64,000 nucleotides of DNA, from contig NZ_CP074404.1 of NCBI RefSeq assembly GCF_018388465.1, forward strand, positions 620,001 through 684,000. The letters run 5' to 3'. This document shows positions 8,340-17,534 of this stretch, one piece after another (position 1 is the stretch's first letter; the number at the start of each line of letters is the position of its first letter). The DNA is from Cellulomonas fengjieae (GTDB taxonomy: Bacteria; Actinomycetota; Actinomycetes; Actinomycetales; Cellulomonadaceae). Position numbers and translations under genes: made by a program. The notes under the pieces are model-generated. The model was not told where the DNA came from, made no database searches, and was given only the letters and a program-made list of their open reading frames with translations.

Positions 8340-9584
8340 GTGCAGTTCTCGAACCTGATCCCTGGCAAGTCCGCGCGATCCCGCGCCACGTCCGACACCC
8401 CGGACGAGACCCGTATCCCGGACCGCAGGTCGGGCCGAGCACGCATCCTGCCCATCGCCGCCGCCGCCACGGTGCTCGTCCTCGCGGGCGGGTCGGCGGC
8501 GGTCGCCCACGCGCACAAGACGGTGACGCTCGACGTCAACGGCGACGTCTCGAAGGTCAGCACGTTCGCCGGCTCCGTCGACGGGATCCTGGAGGAGGAG
8601 GGCATCGTCGTCGGCGAGCGCGATGTCGTCAGCCGGACCGGCGCGCTGCCCGACGGTGCCGAGATCGTCGTGCGTCACGCGCACCAGGTCGCGGTGAACG
8701 TCGACGGTCAGGAGTCGTCCGTCTGGACGACCGCGCTGTCCGCCGACGAGGCCCTCGACTCCCTGTCCGCCCGTGGCCAGGCCGTCGCGCTCGTCGCGTC
8801 GCGGTCCGCCGCCGGTGGCCGCCCCGAGCTGGCGCTCGACCTGACGCTGCGCGGCCCGGCCGACGTGCTGGTGGACGGCGGCACGCTCGTCGTCGCCGAC
8901 GCCGACGCCTCGGTCGCCCAGGTGCTGGGCGAGCTCGGCGTCGAGCTGAACGCGCTCGACCGGGTGTCGGTGGTCCGCAACGAGGCCGGACGCGTGCAGG
9001 TGGTCGTGAACCGCGTGCTCGTCCAGGACGTCGCATCCACGCACGAGGTCCCGTTCGCGTCGAGCACCCAGCAGGACGGCTCGCGCTACACCGACCAGAA
9101 GCGCACGCTGACCGCCGGTGTCCCCGGCGTCCGCACGCTCGTCGAGCGCGTCACCACGGTCGACGGTGTCGAGTCGGGCCGCGTCACGGTGTCCGATGGG
9201 GTCACCCAGGCGCCGGTCGACGAGGTTCTCAGCGTCGGCACGAAGACCCGCCCGGCCCCCACTCCCGCCCCGACGCGTCCGGCGACCCCCGCGGCCCCCG
9301 CGGCCCCCGCGACTGGCTCGCCCGTCACGGCCGGCGGCAGTGCCGACTCGCTCAACTGGGCGGCGCTCGCCCGCTGCGAGTCGGGCGGCAACCCGTCGAT
9401 CGTGTCCTCGACCGGCAAGTACCACGGCCTCTACCAGTTCTCGGTGGCCACGTGGCAGGCCGTCGGTGGCGCCGGGCTGCCCTCGCAGGCGTCGCCCGAC
9501 GAGCAGACCGCCCGCGCGAAGATGCTCTACAACCGCTCCGGTGCCGGCCAGTGGCCGCACTGCGGGAAGAACCTCTTCAGCTGA
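8340..9584 (+). CDS. rpfB: Resuscitation-promoting factor (DUF348-G5-Rpf), RpfB type
   Basis: A 414-residue secreted protein with an N-terminal hydrophobic segment ([21 protein letters not shown]). Three DUF348 repeats start at [16 protein letters not shown] and [10 protein letters not shown]5 domain, a Pro/Ala/Thr linker, and a C-terminal Rpf lysozyme-like domain of about 75 residues follow. The Rpf domain begins [16 protein letters not shown], with the catalytic Glu in RCESGG, and ends [14 protein letters not shown]. Rpf proteins cleave peptidoglycan and wake dormant actinobacterial cells. The start is uncertain: GTG 8340 follows a weak GGAG, while the frame stays open to 8163. It lies next to rsmA as in mycobacteria. 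Confidence 0.92.
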   Translation: MQFSNLIPGKSARSRATSDTPDETRIPDRRSGRARILPIAAAATVLVLAGGSAAVAHAHKTVTLDVNGDVSKVSTFAGSVDGILEEEGIVVGERDVVSRTGALPDGAEIVVRHAHQVAVNVDGQESSVWTTALSADEALDSLSARGQAVALVASRSAAGGRPELALDLTLRGPADVLVDGGTLVVADADASVAQVLGELGVELNALDRVSVVRNEAGRVQVVVNRVLVQDVASTHEVPFASSTQQDGSRYTDQKRTLTAGVPGVRTLVERVTTVDGVESGRVTVSDGVTQAPVDEVLSVGTKTRPAPTPAPTRPATPAAPAAPATGSPVTAGGSADSLNWAALARCESGGNPSIVSSTGKYHGLYQFSVATWQAVGGAGLPSQASPDEQTARAKMLYNRSGAGQWPHCGKNLFS

Positions 9585-9591
9585 GCCCCTG

Positions 9592-9628
9592 CAGAACCCC
9601 CGCCCGGTCGTCCTGGGCGGGGGTTCTG
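9592..9628 (+). terminator. Strong stem-loop terminator after rpfB
   Basis: A perfect 14-bp stem (CAGAACCCCCGCCC with its complement) encloses a 9-nt loop, 8 nt past the rpfB stop. Only a short T-poor tail follows, as is usual in high-GC actinobacteria. Confidence 0.85.
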
Positions 9629-9652
9629 TCGTGCTCGCCTAGGCTCGTGCGC

Positions 9653-10591
9653 ATGCCCACCACCACCACGCTGCTCGGACCTGCGGAGATCCGCCGGCTC
9701 GCCGAGCGCGCGGGCGTCCGCCCGACCAAGCAGCTCGGGCAGAACTTCGTGCTCGACGGCGGCACGGTCCGCAAGATCGTGCGCCAGGCCGACGTCGGCG
9801 AGGGAGATCGCGTGGTCGAGGTCGGCCCGGGTCTCGGGTCGCTCACGCTCGGGCTGCTCGAGGCGGGTGCCGACGTGGTCGCCGTCGAGATCGACCCGAC
9901 GCTCGCGCGGCTGCTGCCCGACACGGTCGTCCGGCACGTCCCCGGGCTGACGGTCCACGCGGGTGCGGACGACGAGCCCGTGGTCCTCCGCGACGAGGCC
10001 GGCCGCGACCGGCTGACGATCGTGCTCGCCGACGCGCTCGACGTGCACGCGCTGCCCGGCCCCCCGCCCGTCGCGCTCGTCGCCAACCTGCCCTACAACG
10101 TCTCCGTGCCGGTGCTGCTCACGTTCCTCGAGCGCTTCGACTCCCTCGAGCGCGTGCTCGTCATGGTGCAGGCGGAGGTGGCCGACCGGCTCGCCGCACC
10201 CCCGGGCAGCCGCACCTACGGGGTGCCGTCCGCCAAGGCGGCCTGGTACGCCTCGGCCCGCCGCACGGCGACCGTCGGCCGATCCGTCTTCTGGCCGGCG
10301 CCCAACGTCGACTCGGCGCTGGTCCGGTTCGACCGCCGCGAGCCGCCCGTGACCGACGCGCCCCGCGAGGCCGTCTTCGCGGTGGTGGACGCCGCGTTCG
10401 CGCAGCGCCGCAAGATGCTGCGGTCCGCGCTGTCCAGCCTGGCCGGGTCGGCGGATGCCGCCGTCGCCGCGCTCGAGGCGGCCGGGGTGGACCCGCAGGC
10501 CCGGGGCGAGCGGGTGGACATCGCGGAGTTCGCGCGCATCGCCGAGCACCTCGGGCCCGTGCGCGGCCGACCTGGCACAGTGGAGCCGTGA
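9653..10591 (+). CDS. rsmA: 16S rRNA (adenine1518-N6/adenine1519-N6)-dimethyltransferase
   Basis: A 312-residue KsgA/RsmA enzyme that dimethylates two adjacent adenines in the 3' helix of 16S rRNA late in 30S assembly. Visible motifs are [10 protein letters not shown], the SAM-binding [26 protein letters not shown], the catalytic NLPYN ([14 protein letters not shown]) and the C-terminal [13 protein letters not shown] 9653 lies 7 nt after TAGGCT, a -10-like hexamer, without a Shine-Dalgarno, suggesting leaderless translation. The stop overlaps the ispE start by 4 nt (GTGA). Confidence 0.96.
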   Translation: MPTTTTLLGPAEIRRLAERAGVRPTKQLGQNFVLDGGTVRKIVRQADVGEGDRVVEVGPGLGSLTLGLLEAGADVVAVEIDPTLARLLPDTVVRHVPGLTVHAGADDEPVVLRDEAGRDRLTIVLADALDVHALPGPPPVALVANLPYNVSVPVLLTFLERFDSLERVLVMVQAEVADRLAAPPGSRTYGVPSAKAAWYASARRTATVGRSVFWPAPNVDSALVRFDRREPPVTDAPREAVFAVVDAAFAQRRKMLRSALSSLAGSADAAVAALEAAGVDPQARGERVDIAEFARIAEHLGPVRGRPGTVEP

Positions 10592-11526
10592 CGCTGACCC
10601 CCGTGGCCCCGCTGCCCGAGCGCGAGGTCAGGGTCCGTGCGCCCGGCAAGGTCAACCTGTCGCTGCGGGTCGGCCCCCGCGAGGACGACGGGTACCACGC
10701 CGTCTCGACCGTGTTCCAGGCCGTCTCGGTGTTCGAGGAGGTCGTGGCGACGGCCGCGGACCGCCGCGTGCTCACGGTGAGCGGCCCGCAGGCCGAGCTG
10801 GTCCCGACCGACGACACCAACCTCGCGCTGCGTGCGGCGTCGCTGCTGGCCGAGCGGGCCGGCATCGACGACGGCGTGCACCTGCACCTGCACAAGGGGG
10901 TGCCGGTCGCCGGGGGCATGGCCGGTGGCTCCGCGGACGCGGCCGCCGCGCTGGTGGCGTGCGACGCCCTGTGGAGCACCGGGCTGAGCCGGGAGGACCT
11001 GTTGCAGCTCGCGGCCGAGCTGGGCTCCGACGTCCCGTTCTCGCTGGCGGGGCACACCGCGGTGGGCTCCGGACGCGGGCACCTGCTCACGCCCGCGCTG
11101 AGCCGGGGCGAGTTCCACTGGGCGTTCGCGGTCCAGGACCGAGGGCTGTCGACCGCCGCGGTCTACGCCGCGTTCGACGAGCTGCACGGCTCGGCACTGA
11201 TCCCGAGCCAGGACGACGACGTCCCGCTGATGCAGGCCCTGCGTGCGGGAGATCCCCGAGCGCTCGGCGCGGCGCTGCACAACGACCTGCAGATGGCGGC
11301 GCTCGAGCTCGACCCCGGCCTGGCGGAGCCGCTCGCGGTCGCGCAGGACGCAGGCGCCCTCGGCGTGGTCGTGTCCGGCTCCGGCCCCACGGTCGCGGCC
11401 CTCGGGCGCAGCCGTCAGCACGCGCTGGTGCTCGCCGCCGCGTTCACCGCGGCGGGCGTCGCCGACCGCGTCCTGACCGCCGCGGGACCCGTGGCGGGCG
11501 CCCGCGTGGTCAGCTCCGCCGACTGA
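10588..11526 (+). CDS. ispE: 4-diphosphocytidyl-2-C-methyl-D-erythritol kinase
   Basis: A 312-residue GHMP kinase of the MEP isoprenoid pathway that phosphorylates CDP-methylerythritol. It shows the substrate motif [11 protein letters not shown], the ATP-binding glycine loop [18 protein letters not shown], and the C-terminal GSGPTVAAL motif. The GTG start overlaps the rsmA stop by 4 nt, so rsmA-ispE is a coupled operon. The ends and length fit the family. Confidence 0.95.
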   Translation: MTLTPVAPLPEREVRVRAPGKVNLSLRVGPREDDGYHAVSTVFQAVSVFEEVVATAADRRVLTVSGPQAELVPTDDTNLALRAASLLAERAGIDDGVHLHLHKGVPVAGGMAGGSADAAAALVACDALWSTGLSREDLLQLAAELGSDVPFSLAGHTAVGSGRGHLLTPALSRGEFHWAFAVQDRGLSTAAVYAAFDELHGSALIPSQDDDVPLMQALRAGDPRALGAALHNDLQMAALELDPGLAEPLAVAQDAGALGVVVSGSGPTVAALGRSRQHALVLAAAFTAAGVADRVLTAAGPVAGARVVSSAD

Positions 11527-11540
11527 CGTCCCGGTGTCCC

Positions 11541-11583
11541 TTGACATTCCGGACGACTCGGCAATACTTAAGCACATGCTTAA
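11541..11583 (+). promoter_or_regulatory. Promoter and palindromic operator of the ArsR/SRPBCC operon
   Basis: TTGACA (11541-11546) and ATACTT (11564-11569) are separated by 17 bp, the best sigma-70-type promoter in the window. The perfect palindrome TTAAGCACATGCTTAA (11568-11583) covers the presumed start point and the ATG (11576), so a bound repressor would block transcription. The -10 box is 6 nt from the ATG, implying a leaderless mRNA. Confidence 0.75.
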
Positions 11584-11911
11584 CGATGGCGAGCTGGACA
11601 AGGTCTTCAAGGCCCTGTCCGACGCGACCCGCCGCGCCATGGTCGAACGGCTGGTGCGCGGTCCGGTCTCGGTCAGCGGGCTCGCCGCACCGTTCGCGAT
11701 GTCCCTACCCGCGATCCACCAGCACCTCGCGGTGCTCGAGGACGCCGGCATCGTCACCTCGCACAAGATCGGCCGGGTCCGCACGGTCCAGCTCGCCCCC
11801 GGCGCCCTCGCCGGCGCGGGGGAGTGGATGGGCCGCCAGCGGCTCCCCGCCGAGCGCCGGCTCGACCGGCTCGGCGACCACCTCAGCAGCACCGACCCGA
11901 CAGGAGCATGA
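11576..11911 (+). CDS. ArsR-family winged-helix repressor
   Basis: A 111-residue protein with the compact ArsR/SmtB fold: KVFKALSDATRRAMVERLVRGPVSVSGLA, then the recognition helix region AMSLPAIHQHLAVLEDAGIV and the wing HKIGRVRTVQL. No cysteine pair typical of metal sensors is visible, so it belongs to the non-metal type commonly paired with SRPBCC genes. The operator overlaps its own start codon, so autorepression is likely. The stop overlaps the next start by 4 nt (ATGA). Confidence 0.88.
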   Translation: MLNDGELDKVFKALSDATRRAMVERLVRGPVSVSGLAAPFAMSLPAIHQHLAVLEDAGIVTSHKIGRVRTVQLAPGALAGAGEWMGRQRLPAERRLDRLGDHLSSTDPTGA

Positions 11912-12387
11912 CCATGTCCACGGAGACCACCAGCACCCCCACCGCCACGCACGCGACCTTCGTCGTCGAGCGCACCTTCGACGCCGGCCTGGACCGGGTG
12001 TGGGACGCGTTCGCCGTCCCCGAGCAGCACGCGCAGTGGTTCGGCGCGGACCCCGGCTTCGAGGAGACCGAGGCGTCCGAGGACTTCCGCGTCGGCGGGC
12101 AGGCCGTGCAGGACGGCCAGTGGCACGACGGGCCCACCAGCCGGTACGTCGCCACGTACACCGACATCGTCGAGCGGCGGCGGATCGTGTCCACCTACGA
12201 CATGTGGGTGGGTGGCGAGCACCTGTCGACGTCGCTGTCCACCGTCGAGCTCGACGCCGTCGACGGCGGGACCCGCGTGACGTACACCGAGCAGGGCGTC
12301 TTCCTGGACGGCACCGAGGACGGCGGCCAGCGGCAGGCCGGCTTCCAGGGCATCTTCGACGCGCTGGCGGCCTACCTGGCCCGGTGA
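11908..12387 (+). CDS. SRPBCC (AHSA1-like) domain protein
   Basis: A 159-residue single-domain START/Bet v1-like protein. It shows VERTFDAGLDRVWDAFAVPEQHAQWFG at the N-terminus and GTRVTYTEQGVFLDG...RQAGFQGIFDALAAYL at the C-terminus, the standard AHSA1 pattern. These proteins bind hydrophobic ligands; the ligand here is unknown. It is translated with the ArsR repressor (ATGA overlap), a widespread pairing in actinobacteria that suggests the repressor controls a response in which this protein binds or modifies the effector. Confidence 0.87.
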   Translation: MTMSTETTSTPTATHATFVVERTFDAGLDRVWDAFAVPEQHAQWFGADPGFEETEASEDFRVGGQAVQDGQWHDGPTSRYVATYTDIVERRRIVSTYDMWVGGEHLSTSLSTVELDAVDGGTRVTYTEQGVFLDGTEDGGQRQAGFQGIFDALAAYLAR

Positions 12388-12393
12388 ACGCGA

Positions 12394-12432
12394 CCTGCCG
12401 GAGGGTGGTGCCGCGGCTCCACCACCGGCAGG
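12394..12432 (+). terminator. Stem-loop between the SRPBCC gene and the lipoprotein gene
   Basis: CCTGCCGG (12394-12401) pairs with CCGGCAGG (12425-12432), with further GGTGG/CCACC pairing inside. It follows the stop by 6 nt and ends just before the lipoprotein start region. Besides terminating, it could hide the GCAGG that serves as ribosome site for ATG 12442. Confidence 0.55.
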
Positions 12433-12441
12433 ATGCGCCCC

Positions 12442-13161
12442 ATGCGCACCACGACGCGGATCCTGGTCACCGGCATGTGCGTGGTCGCCCTCGCGGGCTG
12501 CGCCTCGGCAGAGCCGCCCGCGCAGGAACCGGGCTCGACGGTCACCGACCCCTCGCCCACCGCGTCGCCCTCGCCGTCCGCCTCGCCCTCGACCCCGGCC
12601 CCGGTGGCCGACGTCCCGCCCGAGGTGATGCTGCCCGCGACCGCCTGGGAGAACCTCGGCCCGGACGCCGCGCGGGAGGAGTCGGCGGGTGTGCTCGAGT
12701 GGCGCGTCCCGGAGGCCTGCGCCGCCGGGAGCCCGGCCACCGCCGTGGCGATGCGCACCGTCCAGACGGGTACCGGCGAGGTCGAGTCGCCCTTCGGCGT
12801 GCACCAGGTCGCCGTGCTGGCCGACGCCGACGCCGCCGTGGCCGAGATGGACCGGCTGGCTGCCGCGCTGGCGGGGTGCACGCCCACCCCACCCGGTGAC
12901 CCGACGGTGTATGTCGCGGAGCCGCTGGCCGTCGGCGCACAGGGGATCGGGCTCGCCACCGTCTACTACCCGCCGCCCGAGGGGAGCTCGATCGACGACG
13001 CGATGGGCACCTACCTCACCGTCACGCGCCGGGGGAACGCCGTCTCGCTCGTGGGGCTGCACAGCGGCGAGGGCCGGGTCGGGGTCGCCCGGCAGACCGT
13101 CGTGCCGGGTGCCCAGGCCGCGTGGGAGCTGCTGTGCTCCTACGACTCCGCGGGCTGCTGA
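12442..13161 (+). CDS. Secreted lipoprotein of unknown function
   Basis: About 239 residues. The signal peptide ends in a lipobox (VVALAGC), followed by a Pro/Ser/Thr-rich tether (residues about 20-55) and a globular domain with five cysteines that could form disulfides (CAAGS, LAGCTP, LLCSYDSAGC). The layout, tether plus small cysteine-containing domain, resembles actinobacterial PknH-like sensor domains, but I do not see enough to name it. ATG 12442 is preferred over ATG 12433 because GCAGG (12428-12432) gives proper spacing only to the later one. It probably faces the cell wall. Confidence 0.7.
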   Translation: MRTTTRILVTGMCVVALAGCASAEPPAQEPGSTVTDPSPTASPSPSASPSTPAPVADVPPEVMLPATAWENLGPDAAREESAGVLEWRVPEACAAGSPATAVAMRTVQTGTGEVESPFGVHQVAVLADADAAVAEMDRLAAALAGCTPTPPGDPTVYVAEPLAVGAQGIGLATVYYPPPEGSSIDDAMGTYLTVTRRGNAVSLVGLHSGEGRVGVARQTVVPGAQAAWELLCSYDSAGC

Positions 13162-13226
13162 CGCCCGACCGTCGGCCCGGCCGTGGGCACGTAGCGGTGC
13201 GCGGGGGCGGGTAACCTTCACAGGAC

Positions 13227-15035
13227 ATGGCTCACCTACTCGGCGCGGATCGCGTCACGCTGGCGCTGGGTACGCGCACCCTTCTTGACGAGGTCTCGCT
13301 CGGGCTGGACGACGGCCAGCGGATCGGCGTCGTCGGCCCCAACGGCGCCGGCAAGTCCACCCTGCTGCGCGTCCTGTCCGGCCTGCAGGAGCCCGACGAC
13401 GGCCGCGTCACGCGGCTCAGCGGCGTGCGCGTGGCCGTGCTCGACCAGCGCGACGACCTGCTGCCGGGCAGCACCGTCCTCGACGTCGTGCACGGGTCCG
13501 CCGACGAGCACGCCTGGGCCAGCGACTCCCGCATCCGCTCGGTGCACGCCGGGCTGCTGGCGGACGTGGCGCTGGACGCCGACGTCGCGAGCCTCTCCGG
13601 CGGCCAGCGCCGCCGGGTCGCCCTGGCCGCGCTGCTGGTCCGTGACGACGAGGTGCTCGTCCTCGACGAGCCGACCAACCACCTCGACGTCGAGGGGGTG
13701 GCGTGGCTCGCCGCCCACCTGGTCGAGCGGTACACGCGCTCGAACGGTGCCCTCGTGGTCGTCACGCACGACCGCTGGTTCCTCGACGCGGTCTGCACCC
13801 GGACGTGGGAGGTGCACGACGGGACGGTCGACCAGTACGACGGCGGGTACGCCGCCTACGTGCTGGCGCGCGCCGAGCGGGCACGCACGGCGTCGACCAC
13901 CGAGGAGAAGCGGCAGAACCTGCTGCGCAAGGAGCTCGCCTGGCTGCGCCGCGGCGCACCGGCCCGCACCTCCAAGCCGAAGTTCCGCATCGACGCGGCC
14001 AACGCGCTGATCGAGAACGAGCCGCCGCCGCGCGACCAGCTGAGCCTGACCCGGATGGCGACCGCCCGGCTGGGCAAGGACGTGCTCGACATCGAGGACG
14101 CCTCGGTGGTCTACGGCGACCGGGTGCTCCTGCACGACATCACGTGGCGGCTGGGTCCGGGCGACCGGATCGGCCTGGTCGGGGTCAACGGCGCGGGCAA
14201 GACCACGCTGCTGCGGCTGCTGTCCGGGCGGCAGCAGCCGACGACAGGCCGGGTCAAGCGCGGCAAGACGGTGCAGGTGGCCGAGCTGACCCAGGACGTC
14301 GAGGACCTGGACGAGCTGGCCGACCTGCGGGTGATCGAGGTGATCGAGAGCGAGAAGCGCTCGGTCGTCGTCGACGGCAAGGAGCTGACCGCGGCCCAGC
14401 TGGTCGAGCGCCTCGGGTTCGACCGCGAGCGCTCCCGCACGCCGGTGCGCGACCTGTCCGGTGGCGAGCGCCGCCGGCTGCAGCTGCTGCGCCTGCTCGT
14501 CGGCGAGCCCAACGTGCTGCTGCTCGACGAGCCGACCAACGACCTGGACACCGACACCCTGGCCGCGCTCGAGGACCTGCTCGACGGCTGGCCGGGGACG
14601 CTGATCGTCGTCTCGCACGACCGGTACCTGCTCGAGCGCGTGTGCGACACCCAGATGGCGCTGCTGGGCGACGGCCTGCTCCGCCAGCTGCCCGGCGGCG
14701 TCGAGCAGTACCTGGACCTGCGGCGGACCGCGCTCGTCGGCGGCGGGACCGCGACGGCCGCGTCACCGCTGAGCGCCCAGGCGCGGACCGACCCGCCGGC
14801 CGCGGCGACCGAGGTGTCCGCCGCCGACCTGCGCACCGCGCGCAAGGAGATCGCCCGGATCGAGCGCCGGCTGTCGCGGATCGCGGACCAGGAGGCGGTC
14901 CTGCACCAGCGCATGTCCGAGCAGGCGACCGACCACCAGGCCGTGACCGCGCTCGACGCGGAGCTGCGGGCGCTCGCCGCCGAGAAGGACGAGCTCGAGG
15001 CCGCCTGGCTGGAGGCCGCCGAGATCGTCGGCTGA
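13227..15035 (+). CDS. ABC-F family ATPase (Uup/EttA-like)
   Basis: A 602-residue soluble protein with two ATPase domains and no membrane segments. Domain 1 has Walker A GPNGAGKST, signature LSGGQRRR and Walker B VLVLDEPTNHLD. Domain 2 has GVNGAGKTT, LSGGERRR and VLLLDEPTNDLD. A charged linker (residues about 215-270) joins them, and a C-terminal coiled coil of about 70 residues follows. ABC-F proteins act on the ribosome, relieving stalled translation, and some give antibiotic protection. The position after ispE is common in actinobacteria, favouring a housekeeping role. TAACCT (13212-13217) lies 9 nt before the ATG, fitting a nearly leaderless transcript. Confidence 0.93.
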   Translation: MAHLLGADRVTLALGTRTLLDEVSLGLDDGQRIGVVGPNGAGKSTLLRVLSGLQEPDDGRVTRLSGVRVAVLDQRDDLLPGSTVLDVVHGSADEHAWASDSRIRSVHAGLLADVALDADVASLSGGQRRRVALAALLVRDDEVLVLDEPTNHLDVEGVAWLAAHLVERYTRSNGALVVVTHDRWFLDAVCTRTWEVHDGTVDQYDGGYAAYVLARAERARTASTTEEKRQNLLRKELAWLRRGAPARTSKPKFRIDAANALIENEPPPRDQLSLTRMATARLGKDVLDIEDASVVYGDRVLLHDITWRLGPGDRIGLVGVNGAGKTTLLRLLSGRQQPTTGRVKRGKTVQVAELTQDVEDLDELADLRVIEVIESEKRSVVVDGKELTAAQLVERLGFDRERSRTPVRDLSGGERRRLQLLRLLVGEPNVLLLDEPTNDLDTDTLAALEDLLDGWPGTLIVVSHDRYLLERVCDTQMALLGDGLLRQLPGGVEQYLDLRRTALVGGGTATAASPLSAQARTDPPAAATEVSAADLRTARKEIARIERRLSRIADQEAVLHQRMSEQATDHQAVTALDAELRALAAEKDELEAAWLEAAEIVG

Positions 15036-15044
15036 CGGACGGTG

Positions 15045-15064
15045 GCCCGGGTGCGGCACCGGGC
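15045..15064. terminator. Bidirectional stem-loop between convergent ABC-F and MFS genes
   Basis: GCCCGG (15045-15050) pairs with CCGGGC (15059-15064), and a bulged G precedes inner TGC/GCA pairs. It fills the 32-bp gap between two converging genes. Confidence 0.5.
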
Positions 15065-15067
15065 TCG

Positions 15068-16243
15068 TCAGGCCTCGCGGCGCATGCTGCGCAGGCCGAG
15101 CGCCGACGCGACCCCCATGGTCACCAGCGCACCCAGCTCGACGAGCAGGGGCGCGGTCCACCCGCCGCTGGAAGTGTGCACGGCACCGAGGACGCTCGGG
15201 CCGAGCGCGGCGCAGCTGTAGCCGACGGTCTGCACGGTCGCCGACATCCGGCGCGCGGCGGCGGGGGAGCCGGCGGTCGACGCGATCACCGTGAAGATGA
15301 CGGCGAAGTTCCCGCCCTGCGCGACGCCCGCGAACGTGCACCACAGGGCCCACCACGACGGGGCCAGCAGCAGACCCACGGGGAGCGTCAGCCACCCGAG
15401 CACGATCACGGCGGAGACGGCAGCGACGGGCGCGCGCCGACCCAGGGCGACGGGCACAGCGATCCCGCCGAGCATCCCGAACAGCTGGAAGAAGGCCGCG
15501 GCGCCACCGGACGCGGCCCGCTCGAGCCCGAGCGTGTCCTGCAGCACCGACGGGAGCCAGGCGCTGATCGCGAAGTAGCTGAACGACTGCCCCGCGAACG
15601 CGACGGCCAGGAACCACGTGACCGGCCTGCGCCACACCGCGGGGGCCGCGGATGCGGCCACCACGACGACCGGCTCGGGGCGCCCGACCGGGAACGCGCG
15701 CTGCCAGGCCACGAGCGCCACCACGGCGAGCAGACCCCACGACGCGAGCGCCCACCGCCAGCCGACGAGGTCGGCGAGGGGCGCGGTCAGGGTGGTGGTC
15801 AGCACGCTGCCGCCGTTGAGCGCCGCGGTGTACAGGCCGGTGACGCGCGGCACGTGCCCCGGGAAGTCGCGGCTGATCACCACGGGGACGGCGACGTTGC
15901 CCGCGGTGATGGCGACCCCGATGAGCACCGTGCCCACCAGGGCGGTGCCGAAGCCGTCGGAGACCCGGAGCACCGTGCCGACCAGGATCGTGACCAGCGA
16001 GGCGGCGACGACACGCCCGGTGCCGAGGCGGCCCAGCAGCACCGCCATGAGGGGTGTGGCCAGCGCGAAGCACAGGACGGGGATCCCGGTGAGCAGGCCC
16101 ACACCCGCGGCGGTCAGGCCGAGGCCCGTGCGGACGTCGTCCACCACGGGGGCGAGCGCGGTGATCGGCGCGCGCAGGTTGAGCGCGTACAGCAGGACGG
16201 CGGCGAGCAGCACGCCGCGGGCGGCGGACCGTGCGGCGGTCAT
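15068..16243 (-). CDS. MFS transporter, CynX/NimT (cyanate-type) family
   Basis: A 391-residue membrane protein with about twelve hydrophobic segments. Its N-terminal motif ALNLRAPITALAPVVDDVRTGLGLTAAGVGLL is diagnostic for the CynX/NimT/YycB group of major facilitator proteins, which export or import small anions and nitroimidazole-like compounds. The substrate here is unknown. It begins 4 bp after the stop of the MarR gene upstream, so the regulator and transporter form an operon, suggesting drug- or metabolite-induced transport. Confidence 0.9.
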   Translation of the reverse strand: MTAARSAARGVLLAAVLLYALNLRAPITALAPVVDDVRTGLGLTAAGVGLLTGIPVLCFALATPLMAVLLGRLGTGRVVAASLVTILVGTVLRVSDGFGTALVGTVLIGVAITAGNVAVPVVISRDFPGHVPRVTGLYTAALNGGSVLTTTLTAPLADLVGWRWALASWGLLAVVALVAWQRAFPVGRPEPVVVVAASAAPAVWRRPVTWFLAVAFAGQSFSYFAISAWLPSVLQDTLGLERAASGGAAAFFQLFGMLGGIAVPVALGRRAPVAAVSAVIVLGWLTLPVGLLLAPSWWALWCTFAGVAQGGNFAVIFTVIASTAGSPAAARRMSATVQTVGYSCAALGPSVLGAVHTSSGGWTAPLLVELGALVTMGVASALGLRSMRREA

Positions 16244-16247
16244 GCCC

Positions 16248-16772
16248 TCACGACGCGTCGAAGGGCGCGGTCACCTCGCGCAGCAGATCGGCCAACCGGT
16301 CGCGGTCGGCCTCGTCGAGGTCGCCCAGCAGGCCACGCTCGACGTCCAGCAGGTCGGCGAAGGCGGCGTCCACCCGGGCCAGTCCTGCCGGCGTGAGCTG
16401 GACCAGGACGCCGCGACGGTCGTCCGGGGCGGGCATCCGCTCGACCAGCCCGTGCTCCGCCAGCCGGTCGATGCGGTTGGTCATGGTGCCGCTGGTCACC
16501 AGCGTCTGCGTGAGCAGCGCACCGGGTGAGAGCCGGTACGGCGCACCGGCGCGGCGCAGCGCGGACAGCACGTCGAACTCCCACGTCTCGAGGTCGTGCC
16601 GCGCGAACGCCGAGCGGCGCGCCAGGTCGAGGTGCCGGGCCAGCCGGCTGACGCGGGACAGGACCGTCAGGGGGCGGACGTCCAGGTCCGGCCGCTCGCG
16701 CTCCCAGGCGAGGACGATGCGATCGACCTCGTCGCGGGACCCCGGGGCGTCCGGGGACGTGCCTGCCACCAT
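16248..16772 (-). CDS. MarR-family transcriptional regulator
   Basis: A 174-residue regulator with the MarR winged-helix pattern: LARRSAFARHDLETWEFDVLSALRRAG, then LLTQTLVTSGTMTNRIDRLAEHGLVERMPAPDDRRGVLVQLT. ATG 16772 is preferred over the in-frame TTG at 16796. The DNA just upstream carries TTGACGTCGA, with a GACGTC palindrome, which may be its operator. It likely controls the downstream MFS gene and itself in response to a small ligand. Confidence 0.88.
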   Translation of the reverse strand: MVAGTSPDAPGSRDEVDRIVLAWERERPDLDVRPLTVLSRVSRLARHLDLARRSAFARHDLETWEFDVLSALRRAGAPYRLSPGALLTQTLVTSGTMTNRIDRLAEHGLVERMPAPDDRRGVLVQLTPAGLARVDAAFADLLDVERGLLGDLDEADRDRLADLLREVTAPFDAS

Positions 16773-16820
16773 GCTCAGGAGATTACTCGACGTCAACAGA
16801 GATCCCGGCGAGGACGTCCG

Positions 16821-17453
16821 TCAGCTGCGCGTCAGCGTGGGCCTGCGCTCGAGCGCCGACAGCCCGTTCCAGGCGAGGTTGACCAGGTGCGCCGCGACCA
16901 CGTTCTTGCTCGGGCTGCGCGCGTCGAGCCACCACTGACCCGTCAGGGCGACCATGCCGACGAGCATCTGGGCGTAGATCGGCGCGGTCTTGGGGTCCTG
17001 CCCCTGCTTCTTGAACTCGTCCGCCAGCAGGTGCTCGACCTGCGAGGCCACGTCCCCGATCAGGCTGGAGAACGTTCCGGTCGCCTGCGCGACGGGGGAG
17101 TCGCGGACCAGGATCCGGAAGCCGTCCTCGGACGTCTCGATGTACCCGAGGAGCGCCAGCGCGGTCCGCTCGACGAGCGCCTTCGGGTGGCCCCCGACCT
17201 CGAGCGCGCTGGTCAGCGCGCCGGTCAGGGCCTGGACCTCGCGGTCGACGACGACCGCGTAGATGCCTTCCTTGCCGCCGAAGTGCTCGTAGACGACGGG
17301 CTTGGAGACCTCGGCGCGGGCGGCGATCTCCTCGATGCTCGTGCCGTCGAAACCCTTCTCCGCGAACAGGCGCCGTGACACGTCCACCAGCTGCGCGCGC
17401 CGCTGCGCCCCTGTCATGCGGGCGCGGGGCATGCGCTTGTTGTCGGTGGCCAC
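16821..17453 (-). CDS. TetR-family transcriptional regulator
   Basis: About 210 residues. The N-terminal helix-turn-helix is QLVDVSRRLFAEKGFDGTSIEEIAARAEVSKPVVYEHFGGKEGIYAVVVDRE; the C-terminal part is a helical ligand domain. A TetR gene next to tRNA-Gln/glmU on the opposite strand also occurs in mycobacteria (Rv1019 neighbourhood), so it belongs to the conserved backbone rather than to the MarR-MFS pair. GTG 17453 is taken as the start; ATG 17432 is an alternative. The effector is unknown. Confidence 0.88.
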   Translation of the reverse strand: MATDNKRMPRARMTGAQRRAQLVDVSRRLFAEKGFDGTSIEEIAARAEVSKPVVYEHFGGKEGIYAVVVDREVQALTGALTSALEVGGHPKALVERTALALLGYIETSEDGFRILVRDSPVAQATGTFSSLIGDVASQVEHLLADEFKKQGQDPKTAPIYAQMLVGMVALTGQWWLDARSPSKNVVAAHLVNLAWNGLSALERRPTLTRS

Positions 17454-17534
17454 GCGCCCATCATGCCGTGACTGGTCCGCGGAGCCCGGCAGAACCCTGG
17501 CAGAATTGGCGACCGCGACGTGTGGGGGCGTCGG

